This document shows positions 1-7,821 of a DNA stretch of 64,000 nt, one piece after another (the first letter of the stretch is position 1; every line of letters begins with the position of its first letter). The stretch lies in contig CAYTWE010000003.1 of NCBI GenBank assembly GCA_964440985.1, positions 9,616-73,615 on the forward strand. Reading direction: 5' to 3'. The position numbers and the translations under genes are program-made. Below the pieces are notes generated by a model. That model did not search any database. It saw nothing but the letters and a program-made list of their open reading frames with translations, and was not told the origin of the DNA. This stretch comes from UBA1731 sp964440985. GTDB taxonomy: Bacteria; Verrucomicrobiota; Kiritimatiellia; RFP12; UBA1067.

Positions 1-255
1 GTCACCGGCAAATTCGCCATCAAGGAATCCCCGGATGTGGCACTGGCTTTTGTACTTTCTGCAGGCCGCAAGCACGGCACCCTTGATGAGCGCAGTGCCG
101 CCGGACGAGCCGTAGCCCGTTATCACCGCAAACAGGCTCTCCCCGCTGCCACGCGCCGCAGACACGATCCTGTCCAACCGGGCGATGGCATCGTCCACAT
201 GGGCGCCGCGTGGGTGCAGGTCGTACTCCGGAAGGGTTCTGTCCTTTCTTGGCAT
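1..255 (-). CDS. Smr-domain protein (partial, 3' end outside window)
   Basis: The minus-strand frame opens at an ATG (253-255) and stays open for 85 codons to the window edge, so the C-terminus is missing. The visible protein has a DLHPRGAHVDDA segment followed about 30 residues later by VITGYGSSGGTALIKG. This is the DLHG...A and the G-x-G-x-x-x-x-x-L-K pattern of the small MutS-related (Smr) nuclease or RNA-binding domain. The usual DLHG is DLHP here and TGxG is TGYG, so it is a divergent member. It starts 5 bp after the stop of the sugar isomerase gene, so the two are probably co-transcribed. Function beyond nucleic-acid binding or cleavage cannot be inferred. Confidence 0.6.
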   Translation of the reverse strand, partial: MPRKDRTLPEYDLHPRGAHVDDAIARLDRIVSAARGSGESLFAVITGYGSSGGTALIKGAVLAACRKYKSQCHIRGFLDGEFAGD

Positions 256-260
256 CCGAC

Positions 261-1181
261 CTATCCAAGCTGCGAACGGTAGAACTTCAGGTCAGCCGTC
301 GCGCAGCGAATCGCACCTGCCTCGTCCGACGGGAAACTGTAGTCGAAGTGGACGGTGTAGCGCGGCGGAAGCGAATACTGCTTGAGTATTTCACGATACC
401 GGCCCCACGGCACAATCCCCTCTCCCGCCATGCAGAGGTGTCTGCGCCACATCTTCGGATTGTCCGGCGACGGCTCGAACCAGAAATCCTTGAGACAGAG
501 AATGTCGATCCACGGTGCGACAATTCCGACGGAGTGCATCCACGAAGGCCCCGTCTCCGCCTGCGCGTGCATCACGTCATACTGCACTCCGACGTACTTA
601 GGATCAAAGTCACGGAGTATCTGCGCGAGATCCCACACCACACTGCCGAAAAGCTCTACCTTCGGGCTGTATGTGCTGTGGTTCTGGTAGCAGGCCTTGA
701 TTCCGGTTCTCCGGGCAAGACGTTCAAGAGACTCGAATCCGCGCCTGATGTCGTCAAGGTTCGCCTGCATCGTCTTTGCAGGGTCGTACCGGAAGTACGC
801 ACCGCGGAAGCTCCTGTAGCCGGCGTCCGCCGCCGCACTGACCATGTCCGCCGCGCCAGGCTCGTCACCGCGCATGAACGAAACCACGAGCGACTCGGCC
901 TTCAGCCCGGCGCGTTCGGCGGCAAGCTTCGCGCGCTTCAGGTCGCGCACCGCGTTTGCCGGCTCGATGAAGCCCTTCGGACGCGCCGTCCACTCCACAC
1001 CGTCGTAGCCGCACCCCCTTATCAGATCCGCCGCACGGTCATAGTCCTTCAGGAACTGGAACACGCGCGAGAACACATGATACTCAGGCTTCGTCACTCC
1101 AAGATCCGGAACGGTACGCACGGCACAGCCCGCCGCCGCCATCGCCATGGTTCCGATGAAACCCCTTCTGTCCAATTTCAT
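261..1181 (-). CDS. Tat/lipoprotein-type sugar phosphate isomerase/epimerase (TIM barrel)
   Basis: 306 residues. The start at 1181 is chosen because it gives an N-terminus with twin arginines (DRRGFIG), a hydrophobic stretch and a lipobox AAAGC with Cys19. This implies Tat export and lipid anchoring. The rest resembles the xylose-isomerase-like / AP endonuclease 2 TIM-barrel family (sugar phosphate isomerase/epimerase): a CGYDGVEWT segment early, a conserved NH (QNHSTYSP) in the middle, and a CLKDFWFE and VHFDYSF stretch near the C-terminus, where metal ligands normally lie. It probably acts on a sugar derivative outside the cytoplasm, like the two Tat-tagged Gfo/Idh proteins elsewhere in the window. 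The substrate is unknown. Confidence 0.78.
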   Translation of the reverse strand: MKLDRRGFIGTMAMAAAGCAVRTVPDLGVTKPEYHVFSRVFQFLKDYDRAADLIRGCGYDGVEWTARPKGFIEPANAVRDLKRAKLAAERAGLKAESLVVSFMRGDEPGAADMVSAAADAGYRSFRGAYFRYDPAKTMQANLDDIRRGFESLERLARRTGIKACYQNHSTYSPKVELFGSVVWDLAQILRDFDPKYVGVQYDVMHAQAETGPSWMHSVGIVAPWIDILCLKDFWFEPSPDNPKMWRRHLCMAGEGIVPWGRYREILKQYSLPPRYTVHFDYSFPSDEAGAIRCATADLKFYRSQLG

Positions 1182-1219
1182 GCAAGTCTCCTTTCGCCGC
1201 CGCATCAGCGGCGCAGCCA

Positions 1220-2188
1220 TCAGAATATGCGCCGCTTCCTCAGATACACGAGCAGGGCGCTTATCGCCACAAGCACCGCCGCGCATATTCCGGACAGCAC
1301 CCAGAACACCCATTCCCCGCCCTGCTGCGGATCGTGCACAAACGGCAGATTGACGTTCATGCCGAACGCCGACGTTATGACGGTCGGCACCGCGAGGAAT
1401 ATCGTCGCCACCGCCAACCACTTCATCACACGGTTCAGGTTGTTGTTTATGACCGATGCGAACGTATCCATCGTGCCGTTCAAGACCGCCGCATGTATCG
1501 TCGCCGTCTCAAGCGCCTGCTGGTACTCGACCTCCGCATCGTCAAGCATATCCCGGTCATCCTCAGTCATGTTGAGCTGCCGGGCGTGGTCGAGGCGGTT
1601 GATGAGAATGTTGTCCGCCTTCAGCGATGTGGAGAAGTAGACCAGGGCCTTCTGATAGGTGAGCAACTTCAACAGGGCCTCGTTCGATATCGATTCGTGA
1701 AGATCGTCCTCAAGGTTCTCCGTCTTGGCGTGCATATCGCGGAGATACCGCAGGAACAGCACCGCAGCGTGCCACAGAAGCCTGAAAAGGAAGCGGTTGC
1801 TGTCGCTCGGCGGACATATTCGCCTTATCTGGTCGAGAAACGCCGCCGTGACGGGCGTCGGCTGAGAGCAGATCGTTATCACCGACTGGCCGAAGAGAAC
1901 GACGCCAAGCGGTATCGTCTCGTACGGAAGCACCGTCTCGTCATCCTCATCCCCCCTCACCGGATACGGAACATGGACGATCACGAGCGACACGCCGTCT
2001 TCGTTCTCGAAGCGCGGACGCTCCTCCCGGTCAAGAGGGTCGGTCAGGAAGTCCCTCGGAATCTTGGAAAAGGAGAGAACCTGCTCAAGTTCGGCGGTCG
2101 TGGGCTCGGAAAGGTTAACCCAGCAAGAGGACGAAAAGCCATCCGTCTCCTTGAGACCTCCGTTCTCCCATCTGTAGATGGTCATCAT
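1220..2188 (-). CDS. corA: CorA-family magnesium/divalent cation transporter
   Basis: 322 residues, normal for CorA. A long acidic, mostly helical cytoplasmic N-terminal domain is followed by two C-terminal membrane helices. The signature GMN is at 276-278 (AFGMNVNLPF), right after the first helix, and a basic tail (LRKRRIF) ends the second. It is predicted to be a homopentameric inner-membrane Mg2+ channel. AAGGAGG precedes the tandem ATG ATG at 2188, which supports this start. A possible promoter is TTGGCG, 18 bp, TAAACT at about 2226-2255, but it is weaker than the other promoters here. The downstream isomerase starts 38 bp after its stop. Confidence 0.93.
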   Translation of the reverse strand: MMTIYRWENGGLKETDGFSSSCWVNLSEPTTAELEQVLSFSKIPRDFLTDPLDREERPRFENEDGVSLVIVHVPYPVRGDEDDETVLPYETIPLGVVLFGQSVITICSQPTPVTAAFLDQIRRICPPSDSNRFLFRLLWHAAVLFLRYLRDMHAKTENLEDDLHESISNEALLKLLTYQKALVYFSTSLKADNILINRLDHARQLNMTEDDRDMLDDAEVEYQQALETATIHAAVLNGTMDTFASVINNNLNRVMKWLAVATIFLAVPTVITSAFGMNVNLPFVHDPQQGGEWVFWVLSGICAAVLVAISALLVYLRKRRIF

Positions 2189-2231
2189 CCTTCAAGCCCT
2201 CCTTTCCGTGTGAAAAAACTGGCGGAGTTTA

Positions 2232-3143
2232 TCACAAACAACGCAAAAACGCCAACAGCGAAAGCCGGGCTTTTTCGTCTTCCTCGAAATCGCTATCCGG
2301 CATCATGGCAACTGCCGCCGCAAGATCGGTGTAGAGGCGACCGTTCGCCTGGTAGACGCGCCGCCGGGAAAGACCGCGCAGCGACGGCACCCTCATGCCG
2401 TCGTCCGTGATTACGCGGGTGCCGAGCGACGGACCGGAATGGCATCTTGCGCAGTTCCGCGCCTTGAAGTGCCCGAAGCCCTGAAGCTGCTCTGCGGAAA
2501 GAGCGTCGCGTCCGCTGCAGAACCGGTCGAACGGACTGTTGCCCGTCATGAGCGTGCGCGAATAGTTCACGATCGCGTCCACAAGGTTAGTCCCGGCAAG
2601 CCCACCCTCACCGTAGCAGTTCTCGAACCTCTTGCGGATGCGTCCATCCTCCGCAAGACGCGCCACGGCGTTGGAAAGCGTCTTTGCGCCCAGGAACCTG
2701 TCATCCTCAATCATCCTCTGCACAAGCAGCGGGAAGTTGGACACGGAGCCGTCATGCAGATAGAACCTGCCGAACAGGGCGTTCATCGCAGGGCGCGTGA
2801 ACACGCCGCCGTGCAGCATCCCATCCGCCCCGCCTTCGGTAAGCGGGTGGCATACGCCGCACGAACGGCCGTCCCGCCCCATCCTGGTGCAGTTGAACAT
2901 GGCCGACCCAACTCCGGCGGCGGAGATGTCGTACGGCACACGCGACGGAAGCTGAACGAACTCCTTGGCGCCGGCGACATCGATGCCCCATCCGGCATAT
3001 TCGGACGAAAGATCCTCCGGCACGTACGCATGGCGCTTACCGGTAGTCATGCGGTTGAAGAGAAAGCACAGCCCGACGGCCACCGCCGCCAGCGCATATG
3101 CCGAGTATATCCACACATACTTCCGCTTCATGGCTCTGATCAT
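2232..3143 (-). CDS. Di-heme cytochrome c peroxidase / MauG-family protein, membrane-anchored
   Basis: 303 residues. One N-terminal membrane segment (about residues 8-29) is followed by a periplasmic domain with two c-type heme motifs, CGVCH at 95-99 and CARCH at 231-235. Spacing and the surrounding sequence (PAMNALFGRFYLHDGSVSN, DRFCSGRDALS) match the bacterial cytochrome c peroxidase / MauG family, which reduces H2O2 or oxidises partner proteins. Two starts are possible. The one at 3143 overlaps the stop of the glycosyltransferase as ATGA and suggests translational coupling; the other is at 3131. It is the only multi-heme protein in the window and needs a cytochrome c maturation system located elsewhere. 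Confidence 0.85.
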   Translation of the reverse strand: MIRAMKRKYVWIYSAYALAAVAVGLCFLFNRMTTGKRHAYVPEDLSSEYAGWGIDVAGAKEFVQLPSRVPYDISAAGVGSAMFNCTRMGRDGRSCGVCHPLTEGGADGMLHGGVFTRPAMNALFGRFYLHDGSVSNFPLLVQRMIEDDRFLGAKTLSNAVARLAEDGRIRKRFENCYGEGGLAGTNLVDAIVNYSRTLMTGNSPFDRFCSGRDALSAEQLQGFGHFKARNCARCHSGPSLGTRVITDDGMRVPSLRGLSRRRVYQANGRLYTDLAAAVAMMPDSDFEEDEKARLSLLAFLRCL

Positions 3144-4216
3144 ACCTCACGACCGACGACATCAGAGAGTATGCCGGCGAGCTGACGCTCTATCACCGGC
3201 ATTGAAAGATGCCTTTCGAAGAAGTCCCGCGCAGCCGCGAAATACGAATCGCGGTTCGCCCAGTCGTCACGGTATGCACGGACGGCATCGGCTATCGCCT
3301 GTGCATCTCCGGGCGGAACGAACTTGATGGCCTTGCAATCCCTGGCCGCCTGCGGATAGCCGGTGCAGTATTCGTTCACCGTAGGCCGACAGCACGCCAT
3401 GCACTCGTACACCTTGTTGCCGATGACGCGTGCCGCCTTTGCCGTTGTGCCGAACACGCCCAGCACCACATCATGCGCCGCAATCACCTTCGGCACCTCA
3501 ACATACGGCACCTTGTCGAGAAACCTTACGTTTCTTATTCCGGCGGCCTTCGCCTCTGTGGCGGCCTTGTACGCGCCCCATCCGAGAAAATCCCACTGAA
3601 TGCCGTCATCCTGCGTCATGCGGGCGGCCTCGACTATGTATTCCGTCCCGTGCAGCGGCAGGTACGCGCCATGATAGAGAACGCGGAACGGCGGCGTTGC
3701 GACCGGGACATCCGTCTGCGGCCTGAACACGGTCTCGTCTGTGCCGGTGAGAAGCACACGCAGGCGTTCACGCGGAACGCCAAGGTTTTCGGCGCAGAAA
3801 TCCACATGGCAGCTGGTGTCCCAGCAGACAAGATCCGGGGCGGCCATCATTCTGCGTTCGCGGGCGAGAAGCCTCTTCGCACGCGGCTCGTCCGCGCTCC
3901 ACTTCATCTGCTCAAGCACCTTCTTGTCCCACGCCGATATCATGGGATCGAATATGACGGGTATCCCGCGCCTGTGCGCCCACCGGCACGCCGCAAGCAC
4001 GTCGCGCTGCCGAGCCACCGGCACCCACACGAGGTCGGGATTCGCCCTGAACTGGAGCCCCCTGAAAAACGCCTCGACGTCGCCGAAGCGCGGCCACACC
4101 TTGACGAAGAAGAAATCGACCTCCCAGCCAAGTTTCCGGAAAAGCGAGATGTACACCCGGTTGCGGGAATATCCCGGATCGAACCTTCCCCACCACAACA
4201 CTCGCTTCGCCGCCAT
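3140..4216 (-). CDS. Glycosyltransferase, GT-B fold (GT4-like)
   Basis: 358 residues. Start at 4216, supported by GGGGAGG just upstream. The protein begins with a Rossmann-like strand (KRVLWWGRFDPGYSRNRVY) and has the two-domain GT-B layout. The C-terminal half contains the typical RVLYHGAYLPLHGTEYIVEA, GIRNVRFLDKVPYVEVP and NKVYECMACCRPTVNEY blocks; the last corresponds to the nucleotide-sugar-binding E-x7-E region of family 4 enzymes. It probably transfers a sugar in surface polysaccharide or glycolipid synthesis. It lies between the S1-domain gene and the di-heme peroxidase and overlaps the latter by 4 bp. The sugar and acceptor are unknown. Confidence 0.82.
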   Translation of the reverse strand: MAAKRVLWWGRFDPGYSRNRVYISLFRKLGWEVDFFFVKVWPRFGDVEAFFRGLQFRANPDLVWVPVARQRDVLAACRWAHRRGIPVIFDPMISAWDKKVLEQMKWSADEPRAKRLLARERRMMAAPDLVCWDTSCHVDFCAENLGVPRERLRVLLTGTDETVFRPQTDVPVATPPFRVLYHGAYLPLHGTEYIVEAARMTQDDGIQWDFLGWGAYKAATEAKAAGIRNVRFLDKVPYVEVPKVIAAHDVVLGVFGTTAKAARVIGNKVYECMACCRPTVNEYCTGYPQAARDCKAIKFVPPGDAQAIADAVRAYRDDWANRDSYFAAARDFFERHLSMPVIERQLAGILSDVVGREV

Positions 4217-4230
4217 CTCAACCTCCCCGG

Positions 4231-5073
4231 TCAGAGCGCGTCGAACGCACCGGACGTGAACCGTTCGCCTGCGGCATTCACCTTGGCCATCTCGGCGGCA
4301 AGGTCTATCGCAGGGGCCTCCGGCTCGGCGGCATCGCCCTTGCGCGGCTTCAACGGCTTCGCCTGGCACTCGCGGATGGAAAGCGATATCCTGTCGCGTT
4401 CCCAATCCACGGAGAGGACCTTCACGGTCACATAATCGCCCGGCTTCACGTAATTCTCCGGAGACATCACCTTGTCCCACGAAATCTCACGCACCGGCAC
4501 AAGCCCCTCCATGCCGCCGATATTGACGAACGCGCCGAACGGCAGCACCTTCGTCACAAGCCCGTTGAGCGTCTGCCCCTCCTCAAGGGTGCCACGCAGT
4601 TCGTCCTTCAGAGCCTGCTGCTCAAGCTCAAGCTCGGCGCGCCGGCTGACGACAAGATTGACGCCGCGGTCGTCCGCACTGTACTCCTGCACCTGAAAGA
4701 GCAGCGTCTCGCCGACATACACTGCGCCTGGCTTGCGGTAGCGGTCGATCTGGCTGAACGGACAGAACGCACGCTGCCCCTTGACCGTCACCTCGTAACC
4801 GCCCTTGACCTCCTTCTCGACCTTTCCCTCAACAGGGTCGCCGGCCTCGAACGCCGCTTTGATGGACGCCTCAAGCGGACTCTTCTTCACTTCATCCTCA
4901 GCCGCCGTCTCCTCAATCTCACCGGCAGCCGTCTTGAGCGCCGCACGACGCTTCTCCGGATCGGACTCCACGCTCTTGAAATCGTTGAAGGAACCGGGGA
5001 ACTTGAACCCCGGACGAAACGTCTTCATCTGGTCGCTGACCATTGCGCCGAAATCGAACTTCTCTTCGCTCAT
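4231..5073 (-). CDS. S1 RNA-binding domain protein (two S1 repeats)
   Basis: 280 residues with two S1 (OB-fold) domains, about 77-145 and 164-234. The second has the canonical run VLPFGAFVNIGGMEGLVP then DRISLSIRE. The N-terminal 75 residues are charged and lack a known domain. Ribosomal protein S1 has four to six such repeats, so this is a short S1-like protein. It could act as a general RNA or ribosome-associated factor, or replace part of S1 function. It has its own promoter (5109-5114) at the end of the adaptor gene. No clear Shine-Dalgarno precedes the ATG at 5073. Confidence 0.85.
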   Translation of the reverse strand: MSEEKFDFGAMVSDQMKTFRPGFKFPGSFNDFKSVESDPEKRRAALKTAAGEIEETAAEDEVKKSPLEASIKAAFEAGDPVEGKVEKEVKGGYEVTVKGQRAFCPFSQIDRYRKPGAVYVGETLLFQVQEYSADDRGVNLVVSRRAELELEQQALKDELRGTLEEGQTLNGLVTKVLPFGAFVNIGGMEGLVPVREISWDKVMSPENYVKPGDYVTVKVLSVDWERDRISLSIRECQAKPLKPRKGDAAEPEAPAIDLAAEMAKVNAAGERFTSGAFDAL

Positions 5074-5108
5074 GTTGAATCTGTTGCCTGTTGTTTTAAT
5101 GAGGTTGG

Positions 5109-5114
5109 ATTATA
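5109..5114 (-). promoter_or_regulatory. Extended -10 promoter of the S1-domain gene
   Basis: Read on the minus strand this is TGTGGTATAAT, an extended -10 identical to those upstream of accD, the CcdA fusion and batD. Transcription should begin near 5102, giving a leader of about 29 nt. The -35 would fall within the end of the upstream adaptor gene and is not well conserved. Confidence 0.6.
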
Positions 5115-5124
5115 CCACAAACCG

Positions 5125-6357
5125 CTATTTCTTCGGCTCGGGGGCTGTACCCTTGTTCTTGTTGCGCTGCGGCATCTTGGGCTTGAACGGATTGACCGCC
5201 CCGTTGCCGCCCGCCGCAGCCGTGCGGGATGTCGCATAGCCGATGATCGCCTCCTTGCCGTCAAGCTCGTCGAGACCGACAAGCTGCGTGAACGACGCAT
5301 CCGATATGCCCTCCTTCACGAGATGGAACTTCATGCCGCTCTCGCCGTCAGGCAGCCAGATCTTCCGGCCACGCGGCAGCTCGCCGCCGGCGGCTGCCTT
5401 CGCCGCCTGGAAGTCGGATTCGTTCGGCCGGAACCGCAGGGCGGCCGAGCTGACGGCCACCACATCCTCCGCCCGCGCCGTCTCGACGGATATGTTCGCC
5501 GTCATGCCGGGAAAAAGCATCGACTCCGGATCGTCGTTCGCCGCATCGATTATTATCGGATACGTTACGACGTTGTTCTCGGTCGCCGCAGCAAGGCGTA
5601 CCTGGCGCACCTTGCCGCGAAACTTCTTTCGGTATGCGTCGGCGGTGAAGGTCACCTCCTGCCCTTCACGTATCATCCCGACATCCGCCTCAGGCACAGT
5701 GGCCTCCACCTGGATGCGGCTCAGATCCTCCGCAATCGTCAAGAGCGGCACTGCGTTCATCGACGACACGACGGTCTGCCCTTCATCCACGCTGCGCTCG
5801 ATCACTGTGCCGTCGACCGGCGACACGATTGTGCAGTAGTCGAGGTTCGCCTTCGTCTGGCTCACGCTTGCGCGGCTCTGCTCCACCTGCGCCCTGGCCT
5901 GGTCGAGCGCGGCGACCGCCGTGTCACGCGCCTCAAGCGCACTGTCGTAGTCGGCGACGGAGGCGAGCTGCTTTTTGGACAGAGCCTCCTTTCTCGCAAG
6001 CGTCTTCTCCGCAAGGCTGAGTGCGGCCTCGCACTTCTTGACGTTCGCCTCGTTCGCGTGCAGCTGGGCGAGTGCGCTCTTGTACTGCGCATCGTAGACC
6101 TGCGGGTCGATGAGCGCGACAACCTGGCCGTTGGTCACGAGCGAGTTGTAGTCCACGAAAAGCTTGATGATCTTTCCGTTCACCTGCGCACCGACCTCAA
6201 CCTTCTTGACCGGCTCGACCGTCCCCGTCGCCTCGACCGTCTTCACGATGTCCGTGCGCGTTATCGGCGAGAGCCTGTACTTCGGCCCCTCCTTCTTCGC
6301 GAACTGTTCGCCGCAACCGGCGATCGCCACCAAGGCCAATGCAACCAAAATCCTCAT
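5125..6357 (-). CDS. RND/MacA-type efflux periplasmic adaptor (HlyD family lipoprotein)
   Basis: 410 residues from the ATG at 6357, which has GGAGGG 5 nt upstream and yields a signal peptide ending in the lipobox AIAGC. Domain order is that of membrane-fusion proteins: a biotinyl-lipoyl-like strand (VEVGAQVNGKIIKLFVDYNS), a long helical hairpin (about 95-180, rich in A/E/Q), the returning lipoyl half (VSPVDGTVIERSVDEGQTV), then the beta-barrel and membrane-proximal domains. The C-terminus is Pro/Lys/Asn rich. It should link an inner-membrane pump to the TolC-like protein encoded 16 bp upstream. No pump gene is present in the window, so the ABC or RND partner must lie elsewhere. Confidence 0.9.
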   Translation of the reverse strand: MRILVALALVAIAGCGEQFAKKEGPKYRLSPITRTDIVKTVEATGTVEPVKKVEVGAQVNGKIIKLFVDYNSLVTNGQVVALIDPQVYDAQYKSALAQLHANEANVKKCEAALSLAEKTLARKEALSKKQLASVADYDSALEARDTAVAALDQARAQVEQSRASVSQTKANLDYCTIVSPVDGTVIERSVDEGQTVVSSMNAVPLLTIAEDLSRIQVEATVPEADVGMIREGQEVTFTADAYRKKFRGKVRQVRLAAATENNVVTYPIIIDAANDDPESMLFPGMTANISVETARAEDVVAVSSAALRFRPNESDFQAAKAAAGGELPRGRKIWLPDGESGMKFHLVKEGISDASFTQLVGLDELDGKEAIIGYATSRTAAAGGNGAVNPFKPKMPQRNKNKGTAPEPKK

Positions 6358-6373
6358 CTTGCCCTCCATGACA

Positions 6374-7804
6374 TCATTCATCACGCTCCTGCACCGTCTG
6401 ATGGCAGTACATTGGCGCACCGCCGACAAGGCGCAGGATGCGCACCTCCGCAAGCTGCCCCTCGTAGAACGCCTTAACACGCTGGCCGAGAGCCTCCGCG
6501 TAGTCCGCCACCGCGTCGGCGTAGTCTATGCGAGACGCATCGCCCACCCGGTACTGCTCGTCGGCGACGCGAAGGTTTTCACGCGACTGGCGGACAGATG
6601 TGCGGGCGGCGGCGAGCGATGCGGCGGAGTTGTCCCGCTCCGCAATCGCGACGGATAGATCCCGCGACAGGGAAAGTTCCGCCGTCTCCACGTCCATGGC
6701 CGCCGAACGCATCCGCACAACGGCGGCATCCACGGCCGTCGTCTTGCGCCATCCGAGAAACAGGCTCTGCGCCGCATCGAACGCCCAGCTCCAGTTCCAC
6801 GCAGGATCGGCGAAGTTGAACGAACTCGAAAGCTTCAGCTCCGGGAAGAGGTCGGCGACAGCCCAATCGACGTCGTTTATCGCAGCCCTGAGCTGCGCCC
6901 GCTTCGCCATGAGGGCAGGCGAGTTTGTGCGGGCGTAGACAAGCGCGTCAGCGGAGGTGAACGCCGTCGGCTCGAACTCCATGAGTGTGGCGTCAAGCCC
7001 GGACTCAGCGACTTCCAGCACCTCTTCGCGTGATGCACGGTCGACCGGAAGCCCAAGCGCCCGAAGGAACTCCGCAGCGGCGGTCACCGCACTGTTCGAG
7101 GCGGCGATGCGCGTCTGCACCGCCTCGGAGAGGTCAAGACGCGCCCGAAGGACGTCAAGCAGCTTCGCCTCGCCGTTGGCGTACCTGTTTGTCGCCTGCG
7201 TGAGATGCTGTGCACACCCCCACTCGTTCGTGCGGGCAACGTCAAGGAGAGCATCGTCCATGAGCAGAGTGAAATACGATGTCGCGACATCCTCGAAAAC
7301 CCCAAGCCGCGTCTCAGCGAGGGACGTCTCGGCGGCGACCAGATCCTCGCACGCCGCCTTGAAGCTTGCATCGTAGCGTCCGAAGTCCACAAGAAGCATC
7401 TCAAGTCCCACGCTCCCTTTGAAGCGTCCGGAATTGTGCCATGAGAAGTGTGAGCCTCCATTGGCGGTGGACTGTCCGTAGCCGGCGGACGCGGTGAGGT
7501 TCGGCATGAACGGCTTGGCGCTCTCCACAGTCCTGATCGCCATCATCCGCTCCTCGACCGCCAGCAGCGCAGAGACGACCTCCGGACGGTTGGTCATGGC
7601 GAAGTCCACGAAATCCGGAAGCTCGAATCCGGCAAGGTTCACGCGGGGCAGCGACGGTGCGCCACAGGGCTGGGCGGCATCGGACACCTCCGACTTCGCC
7701 ATCTCGGCGTTCCGCACGGTTCCGCAGGCCGCTGCAAGGAATGCCGCCGCGAATGGCGCCACATACAGCACCGATCTTGCGATGAGAAGCAGACTGCGGC
7801 TCAT
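6374..7804 (-). CDS. TolC/OprM-family outer-membrane efflux lipoprotein
   Basis: 476 residues. The signal peptide ends with a lipobox (LAAAC). The mature part contains the twofold repeated outer-membrane efflux (OEP) pattern with long coiled-coil helices (for example ETSLAETRLGVFEDVATSYF and AERDNSAASLAAARTSVRQS) and ends in the usual YRVGDASRIDYADAVADYAEA helix. It should form a trimeric outer-membrane channel and pairs with the adaptor directly downstream. AAGGAG lies 7 nt before the ATG at 7804. Only 17 bp separates it from the gyrB stop, so it may be co-transcribed with gyrB. Confidence 0.9.
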   Translation of the reverse strand: MSRSLLLIARSVLYVAPFAAAFLAAACGTVRNAEMAKSEVSDAAQPCGAPSLPRVNLAGFELPDFVDFAMTNRPEVVSALLAVEERMMAIRTVESAKPFMPNLTASAGYGQSTANGGSHFSWHNSGRFKGSVGLEMLLVDFGRYDASFKAACEDLVAAETSLAETRLGVFEDVATSYFTLLMDDALLDVARTNEWGCAQHLTQATNRYANGEAKLLDVLRARLDLSEAVQTRIAASNSAVTAAAEFLRALGLPVDRASREEVLEVAESGLDATLMEFEPTAFTSADALVYARTNSPALMAKRAQLRAAINDVDWAVADLFPELKLSSSFNFADPAWNWSWAFDAAQSLFLGWRKTTAVDAAVVRMRSAAMDVETAELSLSRDLSVAIAERDNSAASLAAARTSVRQSRENLRVADEQYRVGDASRIDYADAVADYAEALGQRVKAFYEGQLAEVRILRLVGGAPMYCHQTVQERDE

Positions 7805-7821
7805 GCGGCGGCTCCTTTCCG

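Noticed and set aside
210..1640. Long plus-strand open frame with 476 codons
   Set aside because: It runs antisense to the sugar isomerase and CorA, which have clear families and Shine-Dalgarno sites. Its residues are Arg/His-rich, as expected for the antisense of GC-rich genes.
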